Source: Oscillospiraceae bacterium
GTDB taxonomy: Bacteria; Bacillota; Clostridia; Oscillospirales; Acutalibacteraceae
Direction: 5' to 3'
NCBI GenBank assembly: GCA_031271865.1
Contig: JAISUW010000020.1
Span: 1-42,012 of the forward strand
Length of the DNA stretch: 42,012 bases
Every line of letters starts with the position of its first letter. Position 1 is the stretch's first letter. The position numbers were made by a program, and so were the translations under genes. This document shows positions 1-8,122 of this stretch, in pieces. The notes beneath the pieces are model-generated. The model was not told the origin of the DNA, did no database searches, and worked only from the letters and a program-made list of their open reading frames with translations.

Positions 1-199
1 GGGGGGGGGGGGCCGGCCCGCGCCGCGCCGCGCGGGGGGGGGGGGGGGGGGGCGCCCCCCCACCTCGGGGAGGCAACCAACCCAAGTGAACATAGTCCCA
101 TGGGGGAAGAACAGACCGAAGTGCAAACCCTTTCATACCAACCAACCCAGAACACCGAAACCTTGCCCCCAAGCAACCGAAAGGAACAGAGTAGCGCAT

Positions 200-240
200 A
201 TGGAAAAATCTGCATTCAGGATTTGGGCAGATTTTTCCAT
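200..240. repeat. Perfect 14-bp inverted repeat (hairpin)
   Basis: ATGGAAAAATCTGC at 200-213 is exactly the reverse complement of GCAGATTTTTCCAT at 227-240, with a 13-base loop. The stem carries a run of five T, so it could end transcripts from either side. No gene lies immediately upstream inside the window, so it may terminate a gene lost at the contig edge or be an intergenic repeat. Confidence 0.65.
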
Positions 241-266
241 CCAAGCGGGCACTTCTGCAAGGGGGT

Positions 267-353
267 CCGGGGGTGTCCCCCGGCCGCGGGGGGTTCCGGG
301 GGGCCGCCGCGCAAGCGGCCCCCCGGGCGGGGGTTTGGGGGCGGCGCCCCCAA
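267..353. repeat. Three consecutive GC-rich hairpins
   Basis: CCGGGGG (267-273) pairs with CCCCCGG (277-283). GGGGGGCCGC (298-307) pairs with GCGGCCCCCC (315-324). TTGGGGG (335-341) pairs with CCCCCAA (347-353). Three adjacent perfect hairpins of this kind look like a dispersed intergenic repeat family; GC-rich elements of similar appearance are common in genomes of gut Clostridia. Whether other copies exist cannot be seen here. Confidence 0.55.
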
Positions 354-443
354 GGTGGAGGAACCAAGCCATCCTTTTATATAACCGGTATGCAAAACCA
401 AACCCTTGAAGCGTAAAAGTCATGTATTATTTAGCATTTTTTC

Positions 444-472
444 TTGACACTACCAAATGATTGTGCTATAAT
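444..472 (+). promoter_or_regulatory. Sigma-A-type promoter of the aminotransferase gene
   Basis: TTGACA at 444-449, a 17-base spacer and TATAAT at 467-472 form a consensus promoter. Transcription should start near 479, giving an untranslated leader of about 55 bases before the ATG at 534. Confidence 0.85.
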
Positions 473-533
473 ATACGCGCAAAACGAAAAGCTCTGTTTT
501 GTGTATTTTGCTTCACAGGAAGGACTTACTGTT

Positions 534-1874
534 ATGGCTTTTGATCAGACAAGCGCCGCGCTGGGAAAGGTACTCGACTACATTCATTCGGAAAATTTGA
601 CCGAGGAGGAGAAGGCGAGCATAACCAAGGATGCCATCCACAACTTTGATACCTATGTTAGCCCCGGATGGCTCAAGTACCGCAAGAGTGTCAGCACCAA
701 TGGGGCAACCTGTGAGTGGCATGACTACGGTGCTTATATCGAGGACTTAGACGGTAACAAGTTTATTGATTGCCTGGGAGGCTTCGGCATCTATACTTGC
801 GGGCACCGTAATGAATACATCATTGATGCTGTTAAGGCACAGCTGGGGCATCAGGCACTCCATTCGCAGGAGCTGCTGGATCCCCTGCGCGGGTATCTTG
901 CGAAAGCTGTGAGTGAGATTACGCCCGGAGACTTAGAGAAGTGCTTTTTTACCAACGGCGGCGCTGAGGCCGTCGAGATGGCACTGAAGCTGGCGCGTAT
1001 TGCGACCGGCGGCCGTTGGTACATTTCGACTATCGGAGCATTCCATGGAAAGAGTATGGGTGCGATTTCCATGGGAGGGAAGGCCACTTACCGCACTCCC
1101 TATATACCGATGATTCAGCAGGTGCAGCACGTGCAGTACGGCGTGGCGGAGGATATTGAGAAAGCTGTGAAGAACCTCCATGCCGTCGGGGAAAAAGTAG
1201 CAGCCGTTATTCTCGAGCCGATTCAGGGTGAGGCAGGGATTATTATCCCGCCTGAGGGTTACTTAAAGCGCGTCCGTGAAATCTGCGACGAAAACGGCGT
1301 AGTGCTCATTTTTGATGAGATTCAAACCGGCATGGGCCGTACCGGGGCGTTCTGGCGGTGCCAAACAGAGGGCGTGGTGCCGGACATCATGACTTTCGGG
1401 AAGGCTTTCGGAGGCGGTGTGATGCCGATTACAGGCATCATCTGCCGGCCGCACATCTGGACGGAGGAACTCGTGGATAACCCGTGGCTCCTCGGCTCAC
1501 CGACGTTCGGCGGAAACCCCGTGTGCTGCGCTGCCGCAATTGCTACGATTAAGTATATGATAGACAACGATATCCCCGGGGAGTGTGCCAGGAAAGGCAC
1601 CATGCTGAAGGAGGGTCTCGAGAAGATTTGGGCAAAGTACCCGGAAGACATCATCGCTGTACGCGGCATTGGGCTGATGTTGGCAGTGGAGTTCTCAACG
1701 TCCGAGTTCGGTTATGAAGTCGCCAAAGGGATGTTTGCCCGCGGTGTCGTCACCGCCGGGACGCTTGTCAATGCCAAATGTGTGCGCTTTGAACCCGCGG
1801 CGGTCATCACGGAAGAGGACATTGCGGCCGTATTGGAGCGTATGGATGCAGCCGTTGCAGCGGCTCGTGGGTAA
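534..1874 (+). CDS. patA: Putrescine aminotransferase (class III, PLP)
   Basis: This 446-residue enzyme should transfer the amino group of putrescine to 2-oxoglutarate, giving 4-aminobutanal and glutamate in the cytoplasm. It matches E. coli PatA/YgjG over its whole length (459 residues there). Shared stretches include the WLKYRKSV region near 47-53, FIDCLGGFGI near 77-86, HSQELLDPLR near 110-119 and GAFHGKS near 168-174. D261 in the DEIQTG motif should hold the PLP ring and K290 in FGKAFGGG should form the internal aldimine. The ATG at 534 is chosen over in-frame upstream starts because AGGAAGG lies just before it and upstream starts would overlap the promoter. It begins a two-gene unit with the alcohol dehydrogenase (9-base gap). 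Cadaverine could also be a substrate. Confidence 0.88.
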   Translation: MAFDQTSAALGKVLDYIHSENLTEEEKASITKDAIHNFDTYVSPGWLKYRKSVSTNGATCEWHDYGAYIEDLDGNKFIDCLGGFGIYTCGHRNEYIIDAVKAQLGHQALHSQELLDPLRGYLAKAVSEITPGDLEKCFFTNGGAEAVEMALKLARIATGGRWYISTIGAFHGKSMGAISMGGKATYRTPYIPMIQQVQHVQYGVAEDIEKAVKNLHAVGEKVAAVILEPIQGEAGIIIPPEGYLKRVREICDENGVVLIFDEIQTGMGRTGAFWRCQTEGVVPDIMTFGKAFGGGVMPITGIICRPHIWTEELVDNPWLLGSPTFGGNPVCCAAAIATIKYMIDNDIPGECARKGTMLKEGLEKIWAKYPEDIIAVRGIGLMLAVEFSTSEFGYEVAKGMFARGVVTAGTLVNAKCVRFEPAAVITEEDIAAVLERMDAAVAAARG

Positions 1875-1883
1875 GGGGGATAT

Positions 1884-3017
1884 ATGCAGTCTTTACTGGA
1901 GAAACTCCCTGCGAGTATCCGTTTTGGGGCGGGTGCGGTATCCCAAGTTGGTACCGTTGCCTCCGGACTCGGCAAAAAAGCGCTGATTGTCACGGGCAGG
2001 AGCAGTGCAAAGAAGAGCGGCGTATTGGACAAGGTCAGCGGTCTTTTGGAAGCCAATGGTGTGGATTGGGCAGTCTTTGACCGTGTGCCTGCAAACCCTA
2101 CCACCGATACCGCGAAAGATGGGCTTGCAGTCTTGCGGGAAAACGCCTGCGATTTCGTTATCGGCTTAGGCGGCGGTTCGTCTTTGGATTGTGCCAAAAC
2201 CATTGCTTTTTTGGCAAAGCATGACGGTCCGCTTTTTGATTATATCTATGGCCGTTTGGAGGCAGGGGAGGCACTGCCGATTCTCGCGATTCCTACGACC
2301 TGCGGGACGGGCAGCGAGGCCAACTACTTTGCCGTTACGACCGACTCGGAGACGCACGACAAGAAGTCGCTTCGCACGGCGTCTATTTTCCCCGACGTGT
2401 CGCTGGTAGATTCCAATCTGATGAAGACCATGCCGAAGCGGCTCTTGGCGGCTGTCGGGTTCGATGCGATTTGCCACCTGATGGAGGCATATCTCTCCAA
2501 GGGCTGTACGCCGGAGGTCGCTGAGCAGGCTTTGGGCGGATTGGCTCTTGCGGTTCCTGCCTTGCCGCGGCTCTATGCAGGTATCGGAACTGCTGCGGAT
2601 TGGGAAGCACTTACACTCTCCTCCACCATAGGCGGCTGGTGCATCGGTCAAGCAGGAGTTACAGCTCCGCATGGTTTGGAACACCCTCTGAGCGGTCTGT
2701 ACAATCTGACCCACGGCGAGGGATTGGCGGCATTGACACCTGTGATAACCGAGCTTTCATGGGCAGAAGAGCCGGCGCGTTACACTCGTATAGCAAGGCT
2801 CTTTGGCACAGATGCCGCCGGCTTAACTGATACCCTGACGGAATACATTCAAAAACTGGGTTTGCCGACAAAGCTATCTCTCGGTAAGAATTATGCCGCA
2901 GATATTCCGTGGTTGGTGGAGAATACGATAAAGGTCTCCATCGGCGGGCTGAAAGGTCATCCGGTTTTCTTTGATGAAGAAGCCCTGCGGCTGATTTTCT
3001 CCCGCATATCGGAATGA
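1884..3017 (+). CDS. Iron-containing alcohol dehydrogenase
   Basis: This 377-residue protein is a group III metal-dependent alcohol dehydrogenase, which interconverts aldehydes and alcohols with NAD(P)H. The dinucleotide-binding GGGSS motif is at 96-100. The metal ligands of the family are visible as D194 and H198 (FDAICH) and H263 and H277 (APHGLEH and NLTHGE), at the spacing seen in lactaldehyde reductase. Placed 9 bases behind the putrescine aminotransferase, it probably reduces a pathway aldehyde. Succinic semialdehyde (giving 4-hydroxybutyrate) and 4-aminobutanal are the candidates; the sequence does not decide between them. A GGGGGAT ribosome site precedes the ATG. No clear terminator follows directly before the next promoter. 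Confidence 0.85.
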   Translation: MQSLLEKLPASIRFGAGAVSQVGTVASGLGKKALIVTGRSSAKKSGVLDKVSGLLEANGVDWAVFDRVPANPTTDTAKDGLAVLRENACDFVIGLGGGSSLDCAKTIAFLAKHDGPLFDYIYGRLEAGEALPILAIPTTCGTGSEANYFAVTTDSETHDKKSLRTASIFPDVSLVDSNLMKTMPKRLLAAVGFDAICHLMEAYLSKGCTPEVAEQALGGLALAVPALPRLYAGIGTAADWEALTLSSTIGGWCIGQAGVTAPHGLEHPLSGLYNLTHGEGLAALTPVITELSWAEEPARYTRIARLFGTDAAGLTDTLTEYIQKLGLPTKLSLGKNYAADIPWLVENTIKVSIGGLKGHPVFFDEEALRLIFSRISE

Positions 3018-3098
3018 GGTTATTTTTAATAATACTATAAACGATTGTTTATAAAATATAGTCAAATAGACGAAATTATCATCCCGTGAAATTTGCTC

Positions 3099-3127
3099 TT
3101 GCTTTTCCTTGCGAAAAGGTGTATAAT
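3099..3127 (+). promoter_or_regulatory. Promoter of the saccharopine dehydrogenase-pot operon
   Basis: TTGCTT at 3099-3104, a 17-base spacer and a perfect TATAAT at 3122-3127. The expected start near 3134 lies inside the 3126-3152 palindrome, and the resulting leader is about 130 bases long. Confidence 0.75.
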
Positions 3128-3152
3128 GGTCGCAACGGATGGTTGCGACCAT
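3126..3152. promoter_or_regulatory. Perfect 11-bp palindrome over the transcription start
   Basis: ATGGTCGCAAC (3126-3136) and GTTGCGACCAT (3142-3152) are exact reverse complements separated by five bases. The element begins at the end of the -10 box and covers the expected start site, the classical position of a repressor operator. It is too close to the start to be fully transcribed, so an operator is preferred over an RNA hairpin. Confidence 0.65.
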
Positions 3153-3160
3153 CAGCAAAG

Positions 3161-3199
3161 ACGCTGGATGACACCATATGGGTGTTTCCGGCGTTTTTT
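3161..3199 (+). terminator. Attenuator-like intrinsic terminator in the 5' leader
   Basis: Bases 3161-3175 pair with 3180-3194 over nearly 15 base pairs around an ATAT loop and are followed by six T (3194-3199). The hairpin lies about 27 bases after the expected start and 67 bases before the ATG at 3266, so it could stop transcription early. It could alternatively be the terminator of the upstream alcohol dehydrogenase gene. No clear antiterminator pairing was found by eye. Confidence 0.65.
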
Positions 3200-3265
3200 G
3201 CCCAAAGGCGCATTCTGTCTGCAGATGTGAGAGAATCCATGTATAACAAAAATAGGTAAGGAGCT

Positions 3266-4537
3266 ATGGAACGTATGAAACTCATGTTGGTCGGCGCAGG
3301 CGCCGTGGGGGAATGTATACTGAAAGTCCTGAAGTACCGCGACCCGGAGGCCAAGTGGCTGGAAGAGGTGCTGGTGTGCGACTATTCGCTTGCGCGTGCC
3401 GAAGAAGTTGTGGCTATGCTGGGCGGGGATGCGCGTTTCACCGCTGCGCAGCTCAATGCTCTGGATTTTGATGCGGTGCTGAAGACTGCCAAGGACTTCG
3501 GTGCTACTTTTATGATGGACGGAGCGCCGCCCTTTGCCTGCGACACCATTTTTGATGCCGCCTTTGCCGCAGGAGCGGATTACGGCAACATGGGTACGTG
3601 GAGCGAGCCGCTGAAGAACCCGGCCTATGGCGTGGGAATAGAGAACAGCTATAATCCGGTTATGACCTCCCATAACTTTGATAACCACGAGAAGTGGCGT
3701 GAGGCTGGTCGTCTGGCTGTTATCTGTATGGGAATTGATCCGGGCGTTGTGGATGTTTTTGCCAAGTACGCGGCCACGGAGTTGTTTGATGAGTTGCACG
3801 AGATCCACGTCAAGGACGGCGGGAACTTAGGCGACCCAAATGCCGGACCGGATGACATAGTCTTTGGGTTCAGCGTCTGGACAGTACTGGACGAAGTTAT
3901 GAATCCCAATGTGGAGTATGACGAGAGCCGCGGCGGCTTTATTGTGGAACCGGCTTTTGCAGGGGAAGAAGTCTGGGAGATGCCGGAAGGCGTGGGTCCG
4001 CAGACCATGGTCAAGGTGGAACACGAAGAGACGGTTATCATGCCCCGCTATCTCAAGCAGTATGGCTTGAAACGCTGTTCGTTCAAAATCGGTGTAGATG
4101 ATAACCTCCGCAATGCACTCAAGGTCATCGATAAACTGGGTTTGCGTTCCCTCGAGCCTGTAAAAGTTAATGGAGTGGATGTGGTACCGCGTGACGTGGT
4201 CGCCGCCTGCGCTCCGCCGCCGCAAACCTTGGGAGCCGAGTTGGAGGGCATGATGCTGGTGGGTATCCATGTCAAGGGTGTGAAAGACGGTATTGCCAAG
4301 GAGTACTTCATCTACCAGCCATTCCCGAATGACCAATCCATGGAGCGCTGGGGGGCGCAAGCTGTTGTTGCGCAGACCGGCTTCGGTGCGGCACTCTCCA
4401 TTGAACTTATTGGCCGCGGCATTTGGAAGGATGCGGGTGTGTACTCCAATGAGTACTTTGACCCGAAGCCTTACCTCGATCTTATGGACGAGAGCGGCTT
4501 CGAGTGGAAAGTCATCGAACTGACACCAAAGGCATAA
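3266..4537 (+). CDS. Saccharopine dehydrogenase-family oxidoreductase, paralogue A
   Basis: This 423-residue protein begins with a Rossmann nucleotide-binding motif (VGAGAVGE) and continues into a saccharopine dehydrogenase/carboxynorspermidine dehydrogenase-type catalytic fold. Enzymes of this family make or break secondary amines by reducing or oxidising an imine between an amine and a keto acid or aldehyde. It is a clear paralogue of the protein at 9144-10424; shared blocks include PGVxDVFA near 155-162 and VFGFSVWT near 200-207. AAGGAG precedes the ATG. As first gene of the operon carrying potD, the PII gene and potABC, it probably acts on a polyamine or a polyamine-derived aldehyde. Carboxyspermidine-type chemistry is possible, but no carboxynorspermidine decarboxylase is present, so the substrate stays open. 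Confidence 0.75.
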   Translation: MERMKLMLVGAGAVGECILKVLKYRDPEAKWLEEVLVCDYSLARAEEVVAMLGGDARFTAAQLNALDFDAVLKTAKDFGATFMMDGAPPFACDTIFDAAFAAGADYGNMGTWSEPLKNPAYGVGIENSYNPVMTSHNFDNHEKWREAGRLAVICMGIDPGVVDVFAKYAATELFDELHEIHVKDGGNLGDPNAGPDDIVFGFSVWTVLDEVMNPNVEYDESRGGFIVEPAFAGEEVWEMPEGVGPQTMVKVEHEETVIMPRYLKQYGLKRCSFKIGVDDNLRNALKVIDKLGLRSLEPVKVNGVDVVPRDVVAACAPPPQTLGAELEGMMLVGIHVKGVKDGIAKEYFIYQPFPNDQSMERWGAQAVVAQTGFGAALSIELIGRGIWKDAGVYSNEYFDPKPYLDLMDESGFEWKVIELTPKA

Positions 4538-4538
4538 A

Positions 4539-4554
4539 GCGGCGGTTTTGCCGC
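4539..4554 (+). other. Short intercistronic hairpin
   Basis: GCGGC (4539-4543) and GCCGC (4550-4554) can pair around a GGTTTT loop directly after the stop codon. The stem is only five base pairs and has no T-run, so it is more likely a transcript-stability or processing element before potD than a terminator. Confidence 0.35.
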
Positions 4555-4613
4555 ATAAACAAGTCAACAATTGCACATGCTTTAGTATAAATCTGTTATC
4601 GGAGGGATTCTTT

Positions 4614-5666
4614 ATGAAAAAGTCTTTGGCTGTTCTCCTAGTTCTCTGTCTGTTGGCTGCTGTCGGTATGACCGGTTGCAAACCGAAACCTATCGGTAAA
4701 CTGTATCTGTACAACTGGACGGAGTACATCCCGCAAGATGTGTTTGACTTATTTGAGGAAGAGACCGGTATCCGCGTGGTGGAGAGCACCTATTCCTCCA
4801 ATGAGCAGATGCTCGCAAAGCTCGATATCGACAAGGACTATGACTATGACGTCCTCGTTCCCTCCAGCTATGTCATTGAGACGCTGAAAGAGAAAGACCT
4901 CATTCAGCCCATCAATACAGCCAACATTCCGAACTTTGCCAACGTGGATCCCTCTGTCTTGAATCGCGACTTTGACCCCGGCAATCAGTACTCTGTGCCC
5001 TATATGGCGACCATGACGGTTATTGCGGTCAACCGCGAGAAAATCGCCAATCTGGGTGTAGAGATTCAGTCCCTGAACGATTTACTGGATCCGCGTCTGG
5101 AAGGGCAGATTGTCTGCTTGGATGACTCCCGCGAGTTGGTGGATGCCGCGCTGAAAGCAACCATCGCCGAACCGGATTATACAAGCAAAGAGCAGATTGA
5201 GAGTACACTGCCGTGGCTCTTGGAGCTGAAGAAGAATGTTGCTGCTTTCGATTCGGACTCCCCCTACTCCTTGATTGCTTCCAACGAAGTTGCCGTCGGT
5301 TTGGTTTATAATATCGATGCCGGCCAGGCCATCGGAGAGAACGATGCAATTGATGTTGTCTACACCACCGAACCTTGCGAGTTGGCGATTGATAACTTCG
5401 TTATTACCAAGAACGCGAAGAATGTCGAGTACGCGGAAAAGTTCATCGACTTCATCCACCGCCCCGAAGTCTATAAGATGATTCTCGATGAATTCCCGGG
5501 TGTATGCCTCAACAACGCCGCATTGGCGATTTTGGGCCCTGAATACCTCGATAATGCCGGTTCCAATGTGGACAAAGACGAACTCGCCCGCGCGCATCTC
5601 ACGAGTGATGTCGGCGATGCCGGACAATACTATGATGAAATCTTTAATAAGATGAAGGCGGATTGA
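4614..5666 (+). CDS. potD: Spermidine/putrescine-binding lipoprotein PotD
   Basis: This 350-residue extracytoplasmic receptor delivers polyamines to the PotABC transporter. Residues 1-21 are a lipoprotein signal, with the lipid-bearing cysteine at C22 in MTGC. The mature protein starts with LYLYNWTEYIP, the PotD signature around the polyamine-contacting Trp and Glu, followed by YDVLVPSSYV near 82-91. Length and order fit solute-binding family 1 members such as E. coli PotD. The start at 4614 is preferred over the in-frame ATG at 4548 because GGAGG lies just before it and because the longer form would bury the signal peptide. It is followed six bases later by the PII gene, placing regulator and transporter in one transcript. 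Putrescine versus spermidine preference cannot be read reliably. Confidence 0.92.
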   Translation: MKKSLAVLLVLCLLAAVGMTGCKPKPIGKLYLYNWTEYIPQDVFDLFEEETGIRVVESTYSSNEQMLAKLDIDKDYDYDVLVPSSYVIETLKEKDLIQPINTANIPNFANVDPSVLNRDFDPGNQYSVPYMATMTVIAVNREKIANLGVEIQSLNDLLDPRLEGQIVCLDDSRELVDAALKATIAEPDYTSKEQIESTLPWLLELKKNVAAFDSDSPYSLIASNEVAVGLVYNIDAGQAIGENDAIDVVYTTEPCELAIDNFVITKNAKNVEYAEKFIDFIHRPEVYKMILDEFPGVCLNNAALAILGPEYLDNAGSNVDKDELARAHLTSDVGDAGQYYDEIFNKMKAD

Positions 5667-5671
5667 TTCGC

Positions 5672-6010
5672 ATGAAACGATTGGATATCATTACACGCCC
5701 CGAAAATCTCGATACGGTCAAAAAAATCCTTGCCGGCAATGAGTACTCCGGCATGACCGTTACTGCCGCTATGGGCTGCGGACACCAGCGCGGTGTTCTG
5801 GAAGAGTTCAAGGAACTTAACCTCAATATGAACCTCCTGCCCAAGATTAATATCATGACCGTGGTTTTGGATGAGGATGTTGAGGAGCTTCTGACCCAGC
5901 TTCAGGAGCAGCTCACAACCGGCAGCGTCGGTGATGGGAAAATATTTCTCTCAGATGTGCTTGATGTCGTTCGAATCCGTACGGGTGAGCGCGGTGAGGA
6001 TACGCTTTGA
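5672..6010 (+). CDS. PII-family signalling protein in the polyamine transport operon
   Basis: This 112-residue protein has the length and hallmarks of PII (GlnB/GlnK): GMTVTAAMGCG near 25-35, TGSVGDGKIF near 83-92 and the C-terminal VRIRTGERG. PII proteins bind ATP, ADP and often 2-oxoglutarate as trimers, and regulate transporters or enzymes through the T-loop. Aligned with E. coli GlnB without gaps, the T-loop lacks the uridylylated Tyr51 (a Leu is there), so uridylylation is unlikely. Its place between potD and potA suggests that it gates the polyamine transporter, as GlnK does for AmtB. A PII subfamily called PotN has been described beside pot genes in Firmicutes; this may be a relative. 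The ATG at 5672 fits the PII N-terminus (MKRLDII) better than the ATG three codons earlier. Confidence 0.85.
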   Translation: MKRLDIITRPENLDTVKKILAGNEYSGMTVTAAMGCGHQRGVLEEFKELNLNMNLLPKINIMTVVLDEDVEELLTQLQEQLTTGSVGDGKIFLSDVLDVVRIRTGERGEDTL

Positions 6011-6016
6011 GGGCGG

Positions 6017-6060
6017 GGAGCCGCATTGCGGCTCCTCCGTTGCGGCCGCAATGCGGCCGC
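6017..6060 (+). other. GC-rich double hairpin between the PII gene and potA
   Basis: GGAGCCGC (6017-6024) pairs with GCGGCTCC (6028-6035), and GCGGCCGC is repeated at 6042-6049 and 6053-6060. Alternatively 6020-6032 pairs perfectly with 6045-6057 as one 13-bp stem. No T-run follows, so it is not a standard terminator. It may protect or process the mRNA so that the receptor and PII parts are made in larger amounts than the transporter core. Confidence 0.55.
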
Positions 6061-6100
6061 CGCCCCCCGACTGTTAAGAATAGGAAAGAGGGAGAATCGA

Positions 6101-7237
6101 TTGGATCAGCCCATCATCCGGCTCACCGGGGTTTGCAAAAGCTATGGGGACAATGAGGTCGTCAAGGATCTCAACCTCGAGATAATGCCCGGGGAGTTTC
6201 TGACCATCTTAGGACCGTCCGGTTGCGGGAAAACGACCACATTGCGCATGATAGCGGGCTTCGAAGAGGTGACCAAGGGGCAGGTATTCTTGGCGGGCGT
6301 AGATGTAGCGGACAAGAAGCCATACGAGCGGGATGTGAACACGGTTTTCCAGAACTATGCCCTATTCCCGCACATGAATGTATTCAAGAATGTGGCGTTT
6401 GGTTTGGTGGAACAGAGAATACCGAAAGCGGAGATTAAGGAGCGCGTCCAAGCAGCACTCAAGTTGGTGCGTTTAGAAGGCATGGATAACCGGATGCCGT
6501 CGCAAATGTCCGGCGGACAGAAGCAGCGCGTAGCCATCGCCCGCGCCTTGGTTTTGAAGCCGAAAGTGTTGCTGTTGGATGAACCGCTGGGCGCATTGGA
6601 TTTGAAGCTCCGCAAGCAGATGCAGCATGAACTCAAGCACCTGCAGCAAGAGTTGGGCATTACGTTTGTGTATGTTACGCACGACCAAGAGGAAGCGCTA
6701 ACCATGAGCGACCGTATCGCGGTCATGAATGCGGGGGTAATGGAGCAGTTAGGGGCACCGGAGCAAATCTACAATCACCCCGCCACGCGTTTTGTTGCCG
6801 ACTTTATCGGCGAATCGAACATAATGGAGGCGTATGTAGATTCTATAACAGAGAGCGGCATCAAATGCGTCATGGAGTTCGGGGACTTTACCATCCGCCG
6901 CGGCGACTACGCGGACGAAGAGATGCTTTACATATGTGTTCGCCCGGAAAACCTGCGTTTTACCGCCGAACCTGTAGCCGGTTTTAACCTCTTCGGCAAG
7001 ATTAAAGAGCATATCTTTATGGGCAGTATCTGTAAGACCATCGTAAAACTGCCCAATGATCAAGAAGTATTCCGCACCGCACCGCCGTCCGATGGGTTGT
7101 TGCCTATGGACAGCGTCGTCCATCTCTCTTGGCGGCCAACGGAGTGCAGCATCCTGCGCACAAAGGAAGAGCAGATTTATAACGTAATCGAATCATCCGT
7201 TGAAATGGAGGGCTTCGATGCGCGGCAAATTCTCTAA
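6101..7237 (+). CDS. potA: Polyamine ABC transporter ATPase PotA
   Basis: This 378-residue ATPase powers polyamine import and has the same length as E. coli PotA. The Walker A motif GPSGCGKT is at 38-45, followed by a Q-loop (VFQNYALFPHMNV), the MSGGQKQR signature, Walker B LLLDEPLGALD and the switch histidine in VTHDQEEA. A TOBE-type regulatory domain fills the C-terminal third. The start is most likely TTG at 6101: AGAGGGAG sits at the right distance, and the protein then begins MDQPIIRLTGV as PotA proteins do. Longer in-frame starts would run through the GC hairpins upstream. Its end overlaps potB by 20 bases, implying translational coupling. A TTG start may lower its expression relative to PotD. 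Confidence 0.9.
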   Translation: MDQPIIRLTGVCKSYGDNEVVKDLNLEIMPGEFLTILGPSGCGKTTTLRMIAGFEEVTKGQVFLAGVDVADKKPYERDVNTVFQNYALFPHMNVFKNVAFGLVEQRIPKAEIKERVQAALKLVRLEGMDNRMPSQMSGGQKQRVAIARALVLKPKVLLLDEPLGALDLKLRKQMQHELKHLQQELGITFVYVTHDQEEALTMSDRIAVMNAGVMEQLGAPEQIYNHPATRFVADFIGESNIMEAYVDSITESGIKCVMEFGDFTIRRGDYADEEMLYICVRPENLRFTAEPVAGFNLFGKIKEHIFMGSICKTIVKLPNDQEVFRTAPPSDGLLPMDSVVHLSWRPTECSILRTKEEQIYNVIESSVEMEGFDARQIL

Positions 7238-8099
7238 TGCCGGCGAGCGTATCCTCGCCGCTATCCGAAAGTTCCTCGCTCTGATTGTGATGGTGGGGCC
7301 GACCGGTTTTTGGTTGGTGCTGTTTGTATTCGTGCCGCTTGTCTTTGTAGTGGTCATCTCTTTTATGCAGCGTGGCGATTACGGTGTGGAGGCAGGGTTC
7401 TCCTTGCAAGGCTACCTCTCTGTTTTCTCCGCCTTATATGGGAAGACCATTGGCAAATCCCTCCTCTTGGCATTGGAAACGACCGCGCTCTGCTTGCTGT
7501 TCGGTTATCCCTTTGCCTACTGCATGACCAAAGCACCGAAGAAGATGGTCAGTTTCTTGGTACTGCTGATCATGATGCCTTTCTGGGTGAATTCTGTCAT
7601 TCGTATTTATGCATGGCGCACACTTATCAACGACAACGGCTACTTGAATATGCTTTTGGAAGCCTTAGGACTGAATACTATACACCTCATGCGCACCAAT
7701 GGGGCGATTCTGCTCGGTATGGTCTATGAGCTCCTGCCCTTTGCCGTTTTACCGCTGTACAATTCCTTGGAGAAGATAGATCCCTCCCTGCTGGAGGCTG
7801 CCTCCGACCTCGGTGCCAAACGTCATCGGCCGTTTCTTCGGGTGGTGCTGCCGCTGACCATGCCGGGCGTGTTTGCCTCTACGATTCAGACGTTTATACC
7901 CTGTCTCGGGTTGTATTATATATGTAATATGATGGGCGGAGGCACCGACCTCTACATCGGACAAGTCATAGAACGGCAATTCTTATCGGAGGCACACAAC
8001 TGGCCTTTCGGGAGTGCCTTGTCTATCATCCTCATTGTTCTTACTATCGTGATGATGAAGCAATACACCAGAATCGGTTCATTGGAAGATATGGCGTAG
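7218..8099 (+). CDS. potB: Polyamine ABC transporter permease PotB
   Basis: This 293-residue inner membrane permease has about six hydrophobic segments, the first around residues 16-45, and the EAA coupling loop (LEAASDLGAKRHRPFLRVV, near 194-212) that docks on PotA. The sequence order matches PotB/PotH proteins (E. coli PotB has 275 residues), including the FWVNSVIRIYAW segment. The ATG at 7218 is chosen because GGAGGG lies about 6 bases upstream; it overlaps the potA end. It forms the heterodimeric channel with PotC. Confidence 0.9.
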   Translation: MRGKFSNAGERILAAIRKFLALIVMVGPTGFWLVLFVFVPLVFVVVISFMQRGDYGVEAGFSLQGYLSVFSALYGKTIGKSLLLALETTALCLLFGYPFAYCMTKAPKKMVSFLVLLIMMPFWVNSVIRIYAWRTLINDNGYLNMLLEALGLNTIHLMRTNGAILLGMVYELLPFAVLPLYNSLEKIDPSLLEAASDLGAKRHRPFLRVVLPLTMPGVFASTIQTFIPCLGLYYICNMMGGGTDLYIGQVIERQFLSEAHNWPFGSALSIILIVLTIVMMKQYTRIGSLEDMA

Positions 8100-8122
8100 A
8101 AAACGGGCAGTAAACAGTTTAC

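Larger units (their letters stand above)
1..443. other. Gene-free left edge, GC-rich low complexity and hairpins
   Basis: No convincing gene is visible. Bases 1-62 are almost only G and C with long poly-G runs, which is more typical of a contig end or sequencing artefact than of functional DNA. The rest contains a perfect inverted repeat at 200-240 and three strong GC hairpins at 267-353, listed separately. Open frames that cross this stretch exist on both strands, but they come from the GC-rich repeats, have no ribosome site and resemble no protein family. The useful signal starts with the promoter at 444. Confidence 0.7.

Noticed and set aside
86-423. Overlapping open frames of 60-107 codons on both strands in the left edge
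   Set aside because: They arise from GC-rich hairpin repeats, have no ribosome site and no recognisable protein composition.
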